Part shown: positions 8,506 through 17,599 of the stretch, piece by piece
Layout of the letters: the number at the start of each line of letters is the position of its first letter
Numbering within the stretch: position 1 is the first letter of the stretch
Assembly (NCBI GenBank): GCA_001899145.1
Contig: MKVF01000021.1
Coordinates: 186,001 to 250,000 of the forward strand
Length of the DNA stretch: 64,000 bases
Direction: 5' to 3'
Source: Flavobacteriia bacterium 40-80
GTDB lineage: Bacteria > Bacteroidota > Bacteroidia > Flavobacteriales_D > Crocinitomicaceae
Notes under the pieces: generated by a model
The model's input: only the letters and a program-made list of their open reading frames with translations
The model's database searches: none
What the model was told of the DNA's origin: nothing
Translations under genes and position numbers: made by a program

Positions 8506-8542
8506 ATACTTAAATATTTACCATGGTAAATATTTAAGTATT
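8505..8542. promoter_or_regulatory. perfect 38-bp palindrome, candidate operator
   Basis: The 19-bp arms are perfectly complementary with no spacer, centred on CCATGG at 8521-8526; the inner core is TTTACCATGGTAAA. It abuts the pirin -7 box and spans the -33 region, the classic place for a repressor to block RNA polymerase. Transcribed, it could also form a cruciform or long hairpin. The regulator is not encoded next to it. Confidence 0.75.
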
Positions 8543-8654
8543 TATAACAAATCCGATAACCGGAAAATATCAAAATGATTTTTAAAACATTCTGTATCTT
8601 CTTTAAATTTAAGTTAGCGGGTACTAAAAATTCGTCAGAGCCGTTTTAAAAAGT

Positions 8655-8662
8655 TAATTTTG
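8655..8662 (+). promoter_or_regulatory. -7 box for the TonB-type receptor gene
   Basis: TAATTTTG matches TAnnTTTG. A near-consensus -33 element TTCG at 8631-8634 sits 20 bp upstream. The box lies over the alternative start at 8660 and so supports the ATG at 8681. Confidence 0.6.
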
Positions 8663-8680
8663 CACATCCAATTGTACCCC

Positions 8681-11248
8681 ATGAAAAACATATATCTGGC
8701 ATTCATTCTTATCTCCTTTCTGTTTTCCGGAAACTATTCAATTGCTCAGTATCCCCCAATGAACGGACAAGGAATGAACGGCCAGCGACCTTCATTAAAA
8801 GGTCATGTTTATGGAAAAGTGGTCAATGAGAAAAATTTAGCTATTGATTTTGCAACAATCGTTCTGATGAAGCCGGTATTGGATTCAGTTTCAAAATCGG
8901 TGAGCTATGCCGGGTATAAAACCACTACTACTGAGAGTAACGGTGAATTTATTTTTGAAGATTTTGATGTGATGCCGAAAATGAAGATCCGTTTTACTTC
9001 CTTCGGCTATGTAACACAGGACGTAGACCTGGTTTTTGACCCGAAAAACATTTCAATGGGTATCCTGCAGCTGGATTTAGGCCGGATCAAAATGGAACCC
9101 GAAGCTTCAACTGAACTGGACGAAGTAAAAATAGTCGCAACAAAGCCGCTGCTGAAATTAGACGTGGATAAACGTGTATTTGATGTAAGTCAGAATCCCA
9201 TATCTGAAGGAGGAACAGCTGTGGATGTAATGAAAAACGTTCCCGGTGTAAATGTGGATATGGATGGAAACGTCCAGGTAAGAAACAGCGCGCCTCAGAT
9301 TTACATAGACGGGAGACCGACGACGTTAACCTTAGACCAGATACCCGCTGATGCCATTGAAACAGTGGAAGTAATGACGAATCCTTCTGCAAAATATGAT
9401 GCGTCAGGTGGTGGGGCAGGAATTATCAATATTGTTCTAAAGAAGAATAAGAAAACAGGGTATAACGGAAGTATCCGTGCCGGAGTGGATAGTTATCTGG
9501 GACATAATGTCGGTGGAGATATCAACTACCGCCAGAATAAGTTTAACTTTTCGGCAAGTCTGAATTACCGGGCACGAAGAGGAAGAACAACCAGTGAAGT
9601 GCTGCGTGAAAATTACCGTGACAATGATACCATTGATAATATCATGACACAAAATGATGTAAATAAGCAAACCGGAGGAGGCTTTTTCGGCCGTATGGGA
9701 ATTGATTATTTACCTACCAATAAAACATCTTTTTCCCTGGGGTTTGATCTTTGGAGCGGAGCTTTCAATAATACTTCTGCTTCTGATATCAATACTGACA
9801 GCATATATGCGGGAAACCCGGATCTGTACTACTATCAGCGTCTGACAGATTCGAAGCGGAATATGATAAATTATGGCGTCAAGCTGGGGTATAAGCAGCT
9901 GTTCAGGCGTGCAGGAGAAGAGCTGACCTTTGATGGTTCTTTCAATACCGGAACATTCAAAAACAACAGCTTATATACTTCTGAATATCATGTTACGGAT
10001 ATTAATTCTCCTCTTGATTATAGCGCTTACCAGAAAATTATAGGTTCGGGAGATAATTATAATGCTGTTTTTCAAGCCGACTATGTACTTCCGCTGGAAG
10101 TTTTTAAAATTGAAACGGGTTTGAGAGCTCAGTTACGGGGAAGAACTAACCTGAATGATAATTACCGTTTTATCAATGATGATTATCTGCTGATTCCTAA
10201 TCCTGCATCGAATTATTCCAACACAGACAATGTATATGCTGCCTACGTCATGTTGTCCAAACAGTATAAAAAAATTGGCTATAAGGTCGGATTACGTGCT
10301 GAATCTTCTGATTACAAAGGGAAGCTGGCACAAACGGGAGAAGAATTTAAAGTACAATATCCTGTCAGCTTATTCCCCTCAGCGTTTTTGTCGTATCAGC
10401 TGACCGAAAAACAATTTTTACAGCTGAACTATTCCAGAAGGGTAGAGCGACCGAATTTCTTTCAGCTGATTCCCTTTGTGGATTCTGTAGATGTATTTAA
10501 TATGAGCCGTGGAAATGCAGCTCTAAAACCGGAGTTCACCGATAATATTGAATTGCAGTACCTGAACAATTTTGACAAGAAGAACACACTTCTGGCATCT
10601 GTTTATTACAAATACACTACTAATCTGATCACCCGCTATATTGAACAGGCAGATAACGGAGCTTTAATTAATACCTACATCAATGCGAATTCCAGCTATT
10701 CTACGGGTCTGGAGCTGATCAGCACAAACAGCATAAAAAACTGGCTCGAAATTACTTCCAGTGTGAATGTGTATAATTCAAAAATCAACAGTGATGACTA
10801 CCAGAGCTGGACATCTTCTGCCCGTTGGTCGTGGTTCGGGAAACTTAACTTGGCGTTCAAGCTCCCTGCTCAGTTCACTGTTCAGCTTACCGGGATCTAC
10901 CAGTCCAGATCAAATATGCCGGTCAGCGATGGAAGCAGAATGATGGGGCCGCCAATGAACCAGGTGCAAAGTACTTCTCAGGGATACATTGATGACTTCT
11001 GGGCGGTGGACATCGCTGTACGCAAAACGTTCTTCAACAGAAAGCTGGCTGTCAATCTTTCCGTGAGCGATATTTTCGGATCCCGTCATTATACGAGCAT
11101 TTCACAGAGCGGCTATTTCTATCAATACTATGACCGGTTGTCAAATCCGTACATGGTACGTCTGAATGTGAGCTGGACATTCGGTAAAATGGATGTGAAC
11201 TTATTCAAGCGACTAAGTAAAGGAACGGGTGAATCGGTAATGGAATGA
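8681..11248 (+). CDS. TonB-dependent receptor-like outer-membrane beta-barrel protein
   Basis: An 855-residue outer-membrane protein. After a signal peptide (about 1-23, ending SIAQ) comes a carboxypeptidase-regulatory-like beta sandwich (about 45-130: GKVVNEKNLAIDFATIVLMK). Next is a TonB plug domain (about 145-250, with NVPGVNVDMDGNVQVRNSAP and IYIDGRPT), then a long barrel of alternating aromatic strands to the C-terminus. It resembles the 'outer membrane beta-barrel family' receptors of Bacteroidetes rather than a SusC protein; no SusD partner is nearby. Substrate unknown. The ATG at 8681 is chosen because the -7 box covers the earlier start. The pirin gene is divergent upstream. Confidence 0.9.
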   Translation: MKNIYLAFILISFLFSGNYSIAQYPPMNGQGMNGQRPSLKGHVYGKVVNEKNLAIDFATIVLMKPVLDSVSKSVSYAGYKTTTTESNGEFIFEDFDVMPKMKIRFTSFGYVTQDVDLVFDPKNISMGILQLDLGRIKMEPEASTELDEVKIVATKPLLKLDVDKRVFDVSQNPISEGGTAVDVMKNVPGVNVDMDGNVQVRNSAPQIYIDGRPTTLTLDQIPADAIETVEVMTNPSAKYDASGGGAGIINIVLKKNKKTGYNGSIRAGVDSYLGHNVGGDINYRQNKFNFSASLNYRARRGRTTSEVLRENYRDNDTIDNIMTQNDVNKQTGGGFFGRMGIDYLPTNKTSFSLGFDLWSGAFNNTSASDINTDSIYAGNPDLYYYQRLTDSKRNMINYGVKLGYKQLFRRAGEELTFDGSFNTGTFKNNSLYTSEYHVTDINSPLDYSAYQKIIGSGDNYNAVFQADYVLPLEVFKIETGLRAQLRGRTNLNDNYRFINDDYLLIPNPASNYSNTDNVYAAYVMLSKQYKKIGYKVGLRAESSDYKGKLAQTGEEFKVQYPVSLFPSAFLSYQLTEKQFLQLNYSRRVERPNFFQLIPFVDSVDVFNMSRGNAALKPEFTDNIELQYLNNFDKKNTLLASVYYKYTTNLITRYIEQADNGALINTYINANSSYSTGLELISTNSIKNWLEITSSVNVYNSKINSDDYQSWTSSARWSWFGKLNLAFKLPAQFTVQLTGIYQSRSNMPVSDGSRMMGPPMNQVQSTSQGYIDDFWAVDIAVRKTFFNRKLAVNLSVSDIFGSRHYTSISQSGYFYQYYDRLSNPYMVRLNVSWTFGKMDVNLFKRLSKGTGESVME

Positions 11249-11319
11249 TTTAAAAGAGAATTTTAATTCCGTAACAGCACAATTATGTTTTTAATCGGAA
11301 ATTTTAAGCTTTTCCCTGA

Positions 11320-12177
11320 TCACAAAAACAATTTTTGCTCCCAGTTCTCAGCTTGCTCTTCTGTTACGAGATTCAGCTTTTTAAGATAGTTCACCGTTTT
11401 TTCGAATTCTTTCGGGAACTGCTTTGTTTCATAATTCCAATCTGTTTCGATCAGCCAGTTTTTTACCTGGCCCTTTCGCAGGTTATATCTCCAGCTGATG
11501 AGCTCCGCCGAATCCGGATTTTGCTTTACTTCATGAGCTTTCTGGTTCACTATACGGCACATCTGGTCTAATACCTCCCGGTGTTTCTCGTAAATATCCG
11601 TTTTTACGGCAATAACAAAGCACGGCCACGGTGTGACGATCTCATCGATATAACGGCATTTTTTTTGTTCGCAGAATGGGAATGTCGTGTATTTCTCCCA
11701 CAGGAAACATTCCGCTTCATTATTTTCTAATGCCCATAAGCCTCCGTAAACGTCTCCGATAACATTGAATTTCAGGCCGGAAGTATCCCAGCCTTCCCGG
11801 TCAGCAAGGACATACGCCATCAGCTCCGAGCCGGAGCCTTTCCGGGAAATCGCAAATGTCTGGTTTTCCAGCTGATCAACCTTCGTTATATCCGAATGGT
11901 AAGGAACATGGATTCCCCAGTGTAACGGCGAAGTAACGTACACTTCCAGGATTTTTACATCCAGACCTTCCAGAATGGATTTGGTAATCCCTTCCGTCAG
12001 TAATACCGCGATATCGATCGTATTGTTCTGAAATCCTCTGATCATCTGGCCTGTCCCGCCATACATATCACTCCAGAATAATTCCAGACCGATTTCCTTA
12101 AATTTCCCTTCTTCGATTGCAAGCCTCCACGGCAGATTGAAGTGTTCGGGAACACCACCTATTTTTAATCCTAACAT
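11320..12177 (-). CDS. periplasmic-binding-protein-like (type II) protein lacking a signal peptide
   Basis: A 285-residue protein with the NMT1/SsuA-like type II binding-protein layout: IGGVPEHFNLPWRLAIEEG at the start, GTGQMIRGFQNNTIDIAVLLTEG in lobe 1, and a hinge and second lobe with CFVIAVKTDIYEKH. It starts directly at the first beta strand and has no signal peptide, so it should be cytoplasmic, like the Ca3427-type group (family assignment from memory). It is the last gene of a leftward run lipA, ABC exporter, this gene, 35 bp after the ABC gene. No importer permease is near, so a sensor or enzyme-like role is possible. Ligand unknown. Confidence 0.75.
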   Translation of the reverse strand: MLGLKIGGVPEHFNLPWRLAIEEGKFKEIGLELFWSDMYGGTGQMIRGFQNNTIDIAVLLTEGITKSILEGLDVKILEVYVTSPLHWGIHVPYHSDITKVDQLENQTFAISRKGSGSELMAYVLADREGWDTSGLKFNVIGDVYGGLWALENNEAECFLWEKYTTFPFCEQKKCRYIDEIVTPWPCFVIAVKTDIYEKHREVLDQMCRIVNQKAHEVKQNPDSAELISWRYNLRKGQVKNWLIETDWNYETKQFPKEFEKTVNYLKKLNLVTEEQAENWEQKLFL

Positions 12178-12212
12178 GATCCAACTTTTTATATAATACT
12201 TTGTTTATCAAT

Positions 12213-13973
12213 TTAATTTTCAGAAAACTGAATATCATACAAATTCTTATAAAATCCGTTTAATTCCAGTAATTCGTAATGGCTTCCGATCTCTTTGATT
12301 TCTCCCTGGTCGAGCACGACAATCATATCCGCTTTCTGGATCGTTGACAACCGGTGTGCGATAACAATTGCCGTTCTTCCCTGCGTCAGCTTGTCGGTTG
12401 CTTTCTGGATCAGGTGCTCACTTTCACTGTCCACGCTGGAAGTTGCTTCATCCAGAATTAAAATTGTCGGCTTGTACACAAAAGCCCGGATGAAGGAGAT
12501 CAGCTGCCGTTGTCCCACGGAAAGTACACCGCCACGTTCCCCGATCTGGTAATCATAATTTCCGGGCAGCTTCATAATGAAATCATGGGCACCAACCGCC
12601 TTTGCCGCTTCGATTACTTCTTCCCTCGTTATTTCCGGATTGCCTAAAGTGATATTATTAAGCACAGTGTCCGAAAATAAAAATACATCCTGCAGTACAA
12701 TCGCGATGTTTTTTCTCAGGTAGGATAATTCAATGTCTTTAATGGAAGTATCACCGATCTTAATATCTCCTTTCTGGAATTCATAAAACCGTGCCAGCAA
12801 ATTGACAATAGTCGATTTTCCTGCTCCCGTTGCTCCTACAAATGCTACCATCTTTCCGGCTGGGATTTCCAGGTTGATATCTTTCAGAATCCATTCTTCT
12901 CCTTTATAAGCAAAATAAACATGCTCAAAACGTAGATTTTGATTAAAATCAACGGATTTGTCTTTTCCTTCTGCCTGAACGTCTTCGTTCATGTCCAGGA
13001 TTTCGAAAACCCGTTCCGCACGGACAACACCCCGCTGTAAAATATTGAACTTGTCCGCCAGCTGCCGGATCGGGCGGAACAGCATACTGATCCACAAGGT
13101 GAATGTAAATATTTCACCGAACATATCTGACGAAATATCCGTATTTCCCATTGTGTATAATCCGCCCCAAACTAAAACAAATGCAATAGAGAGCGACGAA
13201 AGGAATTCCACTACCGGGAAAAATATTGAAAAAGCCCAGACAGCATTAATGTGTGCCTGCCGGTGATCCGCATTAATTCCTTTGAATTTATCATATTCCT
13301 GCTTCTCTCTGTTGAACAGCTGAACAATTGACATTCCGGAAAGGTGTTCCTGAATGAATGTATTCAGCCGGGTTACCTGCTGACGCTCCTGCTGAAATGA
13401 TCTCCGCATTGCCCGGGCGAAAACCCGTGTTGCAATTAACAGCAACGGAATCGGAATTAAAGATAATAACGATAGTTGCCAGTTGGAAATGAACATCAGA
13501 ATGATCACCACGATCAGTAACAGTAAATCTCCTACGATATCAATAAGGCCGGAAGAGAAAACATCTGAAATGGCTTCAATATCCGAAACCAGGCGCGTTA
13601 CCAGATTCCCGATAGGTGTTTTATCAAAAAACTGTGATTTGAATTTGATCAGATGCGCGTATAACCGCTGACGGATGTCCCGGATCACGGATTGTGCCAT
13701 CAGATTGCTGTAATAAGAATTCAGGAATTGAAAAACACCTTCTGATAAGGAGATGCCGACCAATAGAATACACCATTTTGTCAATGCAGACTGATCCTGG
13801 CTGTCCACAATAAACCGATTCACGACTTCTCCGATCAGCATCGGCCGGACAGGAGAAATAGCTCCCAGCACAATGGTGAAGAGCAGGGTTAACAGCAGAT
13901 AGCGCTTATAATCCTTCGCGAAAACAAGCAGCCGTTTAAAAACTTTTATGTCTGATCGGGTTTGCTGACTCAT
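12213..13973 (-). CDS. ABC exporter, fused permease and ATPase (MsbA/MdlB type)
   Basis: A 586-residue half-transporter. The six-helix membrane domain covers about residues 25-320 and the ATPase domain about 345-580. The Walker A motif is GATGAGKS (380-387), the ABC signature LSVGQ (484-488), Walker B ILILDEA (504-510) with catalytic Glu509, and the H-loop is His540. It probably works as a homodimer in the inner membrane exporting lipids, peptides or drugs; the substrate is unknown. It lies 4 bp after lipA, so it is co-transcribed with it; the link may be only positional. Confidence 0.93.
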   Translation of the reverse strand: MSQQTRSDIKVFKRLLVFAKDYKRYLLLTLLFTIVLGAISPVRPMLIGEVVNRFIVDSQDQSALTKWCILLVGISLSEGVFQFLNSYYSNLMAQSVIRDIRQRLYAHLIKFKSQFFDKTPIGNLVTRLVSDIEAISDVFSSGLIDIVGDLLLLIVVIILMFISNWQLSLLSLIPIPLLLIATRVFARAMRRSFQQERQQVTRLNTFIQEHLSGMSIVQLFNREKQEYDKFKGINADHRQAHINAVWAFSIFFPVVEFLSSLSIAFVLVWGGLYTMGNTDISSDMFGEIFTFTLWISMLFRPIRQLADKFNILQRGVVRAERVFEILDMNEDVQAEGKDKSVDFNQNLRFEHVYFAYKGEEWILKDINLEIPAGKMVAFVGATGAGKSTIVNLLARFYEFQKGDIKIGDTSIKDIELSYLRKNIAIVLQDVFLFSDTVLNNITLGNPEITREEVIEAAKAVGAHDFIMKLPGNYDYQIGERGGVLSVGQRQLISFIRAFVYKPTILILDEATSSVDSESEHLIQKATDKLTQGRTAIVIAHRLSTIQKADMIVVLDQGEIKEIGSHYELLELNGFYKNLYDIQFSEN

Positions 13974-13977
13974 TCAA

Positions 13978-14859
13978 TTATAAATCAAAAATATGTTTTT
14001 CGGCATGATAGGATGAACGAACCAGCGGACCGCTTTCTACAAAGCGGAAACCTAATTTCAATCCGTATTCTTTATACTCTGCAAAACGCTCCGGCGTAAT
14101 AAATTCCTGAACGGACAAATGTTTTGCAGTTGGCTGCAAATACTGCCCAAGTGTAACAATATCCACCTTTACACTGCTTAAATCTTCAAGTGTTTCAAGT
14201 ACTTCTTCATGCGATTCTCCCAGACCCAGCATAATTCCGGATTTGGTTCTCATTCCGCCCTTTTTCAGGCGAAACAATACTTCCAGACTTCGGTCATATT
14301 TTGCCTGGATCCGTACTTCTTTTGTTAGACGTCTGACAGTTTCAAGATTATGGGAAACAATTTCAGGAGCAACGTCAATAATTCTTTGAAGGTTTGTCCA
14401 GTTACCCGCAAAATCAGGAATCAATGTTTCCATTGTCGTCCCGGGCGACTGGTGCCGGACTGCTTTTACTGTCTGAACCCAGATATCCGATCCGCCGTCT
14501 TTTAAATCGTCACGATCCACAGAAGTAATAACGGCATGTTTCACGCCCATTGTCTTTACGGAATGTGCCACGCGTCCCGGCTCAAAAATGTCCACAGCTT
14601 CCGGCTTTCCGGTTTTTACCCCGCAAAAGCCACAGCTTCTGGTACAGATATTGCCGAGAATCATAAACGTAGCTGTTCCTTCTCCCCAGCATTCGCCCAT
14701 ATTCGGGCAGCTGCCGCTTTCACAGATGGTGTGCAGCTTATGCTCATCCACCAGGGAACGGACTTTCCGGTAATTCTCGCCTGTCGGAAGCTTTACCCTC
14801 AGCCATTTCGGCTTTTTGATCCTTATTTTCTCGGCGTTTTCAGTATTTTCTTCACTCAT
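13978..14859 (-). CDS. lipA: lipoyl synthase
   Basis: A 293-residue radical-SAM enzyme that inserts two sulfurs into octanoyl groups on lipoyl domains. Both iron-sulfur sites are complete: the N-terminal CX4CX5C auxiliary cluster (Cys46, Cys51, Cys57) and the radical-SAM CX3CX2C (Cys72, Cys76, Cys79). The conserved C-terminal RSSY (residues 281-284) is also present. Full length for the family. It would serve SucB and the glycine cleavage H protein. It is the first gene of a leftward operon with an ABC exporter. No lipB is visible in this window. Confidence 0.97.
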   Translation of the reverse strand: MSEENTENAEKIRIKKPKWLRVKLPTGENYRKVRSLVDEHKLHTICESGSCPNMGECWGEGTATFMILGNICTRSCGFCGVKTGKPEAVDIFEPGRVAHSVKTMGVKHAVITSVDRDDLKDGGSDIWVQTVKAVRHQSPGTTMETLIPDFAGNWTNLQRIIDVAPEIVSHNLETVRRLTKEVRIQAKYDRSLEVLFRLKKGGMRTKSGIMLGLGESHEEVLETLEDLSSVKVDIVTLGQYLQPTAKHLSVQEFITPERFAEYKEYGLKLGFRFVESGPLVRSSYHAEKHIFDL

Positions 14860-14977
14860 GGAGCGTACTATTTTTTTAGCGTTAGCAGTATCTGATTCAA
14901 AAAAATTATAATTTTAGGAATGGATACAAATGAACAAAGTTACAAAATATCCATCTTTTTTATCTAAAAGAATAGTT

Positions 14978-15382
14978 ATGATTACATCAAAAGTCACCTA
15001 TCTGGGAAATTTAAGAACTTCATGTGAACATTTGGCCTCCGGTACGAAGATCATCACCGATGCACCTGTTGACAATCAGGGAAAAGGAGAGGCATTTTCA
15101 CCCACAGATCTGGTTGCTACTTCGTTTGCTTCGTGCATGATCACCATCATCGGGATTTATTGCGACAATCACCAGCTTAATTTTCAGCATGCAGAAGCAG
15201 AGGTTACTAAGATCATGGGAAGTAATCCCCGGAAAATTGCTAAATTAGTGATCACGCTTGACTTATCGGGGAATGGCTGGGATGAAAAGACACAACAAAA
15301 GATCATTGCTGCTGCAAAAACCTGTCCGGTTGCCAAGACACTGGAAGGCAATATTGAAGTAGAATATACGTTTACTTTTTAA
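14978..15382 (+). CDS. OsmC family peroxiredoxin-like protein
   Basis: A 134-residue OsmC/Ohr-fold protein. The two redox cysteines are in SFASCM (first Cys, around residue 54) and KTCPVAKTL (second Cys, around residue 115), with the typical AFSPTDLVATSFA helix. The family reduces organic hydroperoxides, although many members of the YhfA-like group have no proven substrate. The ATG at 14978 is preferred over 14930 because it starts at the first beta strand (MITSKVTYLGNL). The 3' end overlaps the convergent yidD gene by 11 bp. Confidence 0.88.
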   Translation: MITSKVTYLGNLRTSCEHLASGTKIITDAPVDNQGKGEAFSPTDLVATSFASCMITIIGIYCDNHQLNFQHAEAEVTKIMGSNPRKIAKLVITLDLSGNGWDEKTQQKIIAAAKTCPVAKTLEGNIEVEYTFTF

Positions 15383-15620
15383 CCGGTTTTTTCGGAACAG
15401 GATCAGGACCGAAACCTCCCCACGGATGGCAGCGGGAAATTCGCCTTGCTCCCAGGAATATACCGCGGATAACACCCCATTCACGGATCGCTTCAATGGT
15501 ATAATGTGAACAAGTTGGTTGATATCTGCATTTAGAAGGAAAAATCGGGCTGATGAATAATTGGTATATTCGGATCAGAAAAATAAATGGAAATTGTATT
15601 ATTTTCGATAGTAACCTCAA
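15372..15620 (-). CDS. yidD: membrane protein insertion efficiency factor YidD
   Basis: An 82-residue protein with the family pattern: an amphipathic N-terminal helix (FIFLIRIYQLFISP), the three-Cys region CRYQPTCSHY, and the C-terminal GARRISRCHPWGGFGPDPVP. It sits at the inner membrane and is thought to help YidC-dependent insertion. The start is TTG. It is not next to rnpA, rpmH or yidC here; the 3' end overlaps osmC by 11 bp. Confidence 0.93.
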   Translation of the reverse strand: MRLLSKIIQFPFIFLIRIYQLFISPIFPSKCRYQPTCSHYTIEAIREWGVIRGIFLGARRISRCHPWGGFGPDPVPKKPVKK

Positions 15621-15664
15621 ACCCTTGCAACGTTATTTGTTACAAATTTAACGGTTGATTTCAG

Positions 15665-16636
15665 ATGAAACTACTTTTTTCTTCATTATTATTTGTAGGA
15701 TTTATAATGAGTTCAAACGCCCAGTCCCGAAACTGGGATGAAGAGCTGTCTATGGTGAATCAGCCGGAGCTTTACGGGATCATTGTTTCCACCCATAAGC
15801 TGGTGGAAGATAAATGGGCGGAGCTACCACAGACGCAGTTCTGGGCAAATATCATGCGGCTCGCTCCTGACAGCTGTCTGGTCAACATTGCTTCCAGCAG
15901 AACTGTAATTGAAAAAAAAGCGCTCCGTGACTGGAACCGTATGAATGACTTCCAAAAGGAAGCTTACAAAGACAGTGTCAGATGTGCTTATAATATGGAT
16001 TCTACGGACAAGATCTATGTTACAACCGGGAAAAAAGATTTTTATCGTTTCAAAGAAGTTTATCCCAGCTTAACGAAAGGAATTCTGGCATTTGAGGAGA
16101 ATAATGTTGATCCGTGGTATGCGCAGGCTATTCTGCTGATTGAAAGCCCTGCACAGCTAAAAAAATCATCCGCCGGGGCTTACGGTCCTTTTCAATTGAT
16201 GCCGGGCGTAGCAAGAGCACAGGGACTGACGGTTAACCGTTATACGGATGAACGCTCCAGCTTCGAACGCTCAGCATATGCCGCATCCAGATTGATCAAA
16301 ACAGTTTGTATTCCTTCCGCCAAGCAGATTCTGACAGAGAATAACTATACATTTAATGAAAATGACTGGTGGTTCAGATTGTTTGTATTACACGTTTATC
16401 ATGCGGGAGCAGGAAATGTACGTGCAGTTGTCGAAAAAATCAGTCATACGCAGAGTGGGGAAGAGCTGATCCGTCAAATGTGGCAGACCAAGGCCGCACA
16501 ATTTGGCAATAATTCTCAGAATTATTCTCAGCTGGCACTTGCTGCACAATACATCATTCACGAGATGACCAGTAAAACCTGCACGAATATCTTTGATTGT
16601 CAGGAAGAAGAGGAGGTGCAGGCGCAGGCTTTTTGA
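15665..16636 (+). CDS. exported lytic transglycosylase (SLT domain)
   Basis: A 323-residue protein. Signal peptide residues 1-20 (ends SSNAQ). An N-terminal domain of about 120 residues without recognised motifs precedes the SLT/lysozyme-like domain (about 135-300). The catalytic Glu160 is in LLIESPAQ, followed by GAYGPFQLMPGVARAQGL and the HAGAGNV loop. It would cleave peptidoglycan glycan strands in the periplasm. It contains no LysM repeats. It stands alone, with its own leader region after yidD. Confidence 0.85.
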   Translation: MKLLFSSLLFVGFIMSSNAQSRNWDEELSMVNQPELYGIIVSTHKLVEDKWAELPQTQFWANIMRLAPDSCLVNIASSRTVIEKKALRDWNRMNDFQKEAYKDSVRCAYNMDSTDKIYVTTGKKDFYRFKEVYPSLTKGILAFEENNVDPWYAQAILLIESPAQLKKSSAGAYGPFQLMPGVARAQGLTVNRYTDERSSFERSAYAASRLIKTVCIPSAKQILTENNYTFNENDWWFRLFVLHVYHAGAGNVRAVVEKISHTQSGEELIRQMWQTKAAQFGNNSQNYSQLALAAQYIIHEMTSKTCTNIFDCQEEEEVQAQAF

Positions 16637-16659
16637 TAGCTGAATAATCCCTGATATCT

Positions 16660-17448
16660 TTATTCTGCAAAATATTCACTCGGACGTTTTCCTGTAAACT
16701 TATGGAATGTGTTGCTAAATGTCGCAATAGAGGAATACCCGACTTCTGAGGCGATTTCGCCTACGGAAAAACGCTTCTCCAGCAATAGTTCAATTGCCCG
16801 GATCATTTTCAGGATAGTGTGGTATTGGGCAAAAGACATTTCCAGCTCTTTTTTAAAAATTCTGTGTAATGTTCGCTCCGTAAAACCAAATTTCCGAACC
16901 AGTGCTCCATACGTCAGATTATCTCCGTCTTCCGTATGTAAAAAATCTAAAATTGTATTTAAGCGTTCACTTTTTGCCACGGGTAATGCCAATGGCAGCT
17001 GTAATGTTGTTTTTTCAGAAAGAATACGTTTGATGGTCAATGCGATCACAAATTTATCATCAGCCGGAAATAACTCTGTTTCGAAATTTTTAGAATAATT
17101 CATTAGTTTTAACAGCAAGTCATCTACAGGATAAATTCCTTCTTCCCTGTAAAAATCACCTTCATTCTCCTCTACCGGAAAATATAAATTAAACATAATA
17201 GCGTCTTCTCTGTTGGTGCGGATACTGTGTACAATTCCGGCAGGAATCCACATAAAATGCCGTGCGGGAAGATAATATGTCTTACTGGCTGTCTCCACAA
17301 ACACAATTCCTCCTTCCGTATATAAAAACTGATGCTTTTTATGTGAATGACTATCAATTAAAAGCTCCCGCATTTCATTATTGTAGCAGTATATACTTTG
17401 TGGGTGTTTGTCAACTTCCGTAAGGTAATACTTATCTGTCTGAAGCAT
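16660..17448 (-). CDS. AraC family transcriptional regulator
   Basis: A 262-residue regulator. The N-terminal half is an AraC-type cupin (HSHKKHQFLYTEGG, HFMWIPAGIVHSIRT). The C-terminal half (about 160-260) is the double helix-turn-helix, including RTLHRIFKKELEMSFAQY and EVGYSSIATFSNTFHKFTGKRPSEYF. It is divergent from the CoA-transferase gene across a 151-bp gap, which suggests that it controls that gene or itself. The effector is unknown. A TACATTTG box precedes it. Confidence 0.93.
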   Translation of the reverse strand: MLQTDKYYLTEVDKHPQSIYCYNNEMRELLIDSHSHKKHQFLYTEGGIVFVETASKTYYLPARHFMWIPAGIVHSIRTNREDAIMFNLYFPVEENEGDFYREEGIYPVDDLLLKLMNYSKNFETELFPADDKFVIALTIKRILSEKTTLQLPLALPVAKSERLNTILDFLHTEDGDNLTYGALVRKFGFTERTLHRIFKKELEMSFAQYHTILKMIRAIELLLEKRFSVGEIASEVGYSSIATFSNTFHKFTGKRPSEYFAE

Positions 17449-17485
17449 TTATGTCCGATTAAAACAAAAATTAGTCTAATTATAA

Positions 17486-17493
17486 CAAATGTA
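17486..17493 (-). promoter_or_regulatory. -7 box for the araC-type gene
   Basis: TACATTTG on the minus strand, an exact match, 38 bp before the ATG at 17448. A 13-bp palindrome (AATTAGTCTAATT, 17469-17481) lies in the leader just downstream and could be a binding site. Confidence 0.55.
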
Positions 17494-17535
17494 CAATTTT
17501 TTAAATAATTAGAATTGCAGTTACAAACATTTTGA

Positions 17536-17578
17536 GAATGATTTTCTGAATATTACAGCGTTAGTCAGAGAATCATTC
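17536..17578. repeat. inverted repeat upstream of the CoA-transferase gene
   Basis: The arms GAATGATTTTCTGA (17536-17549) and TCAGAGAATCATTC (17565-17578) are complementary at 13 of 14 positions, with a 15-bp spacer. It ends 21 bp before the ATG at 17600. It may be an operator or a leader hairpin; no U-tract follows. Confidence 0.6.
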
Positions 17579-17599
17579 AGGGCTTTGAAAACAGGACTT

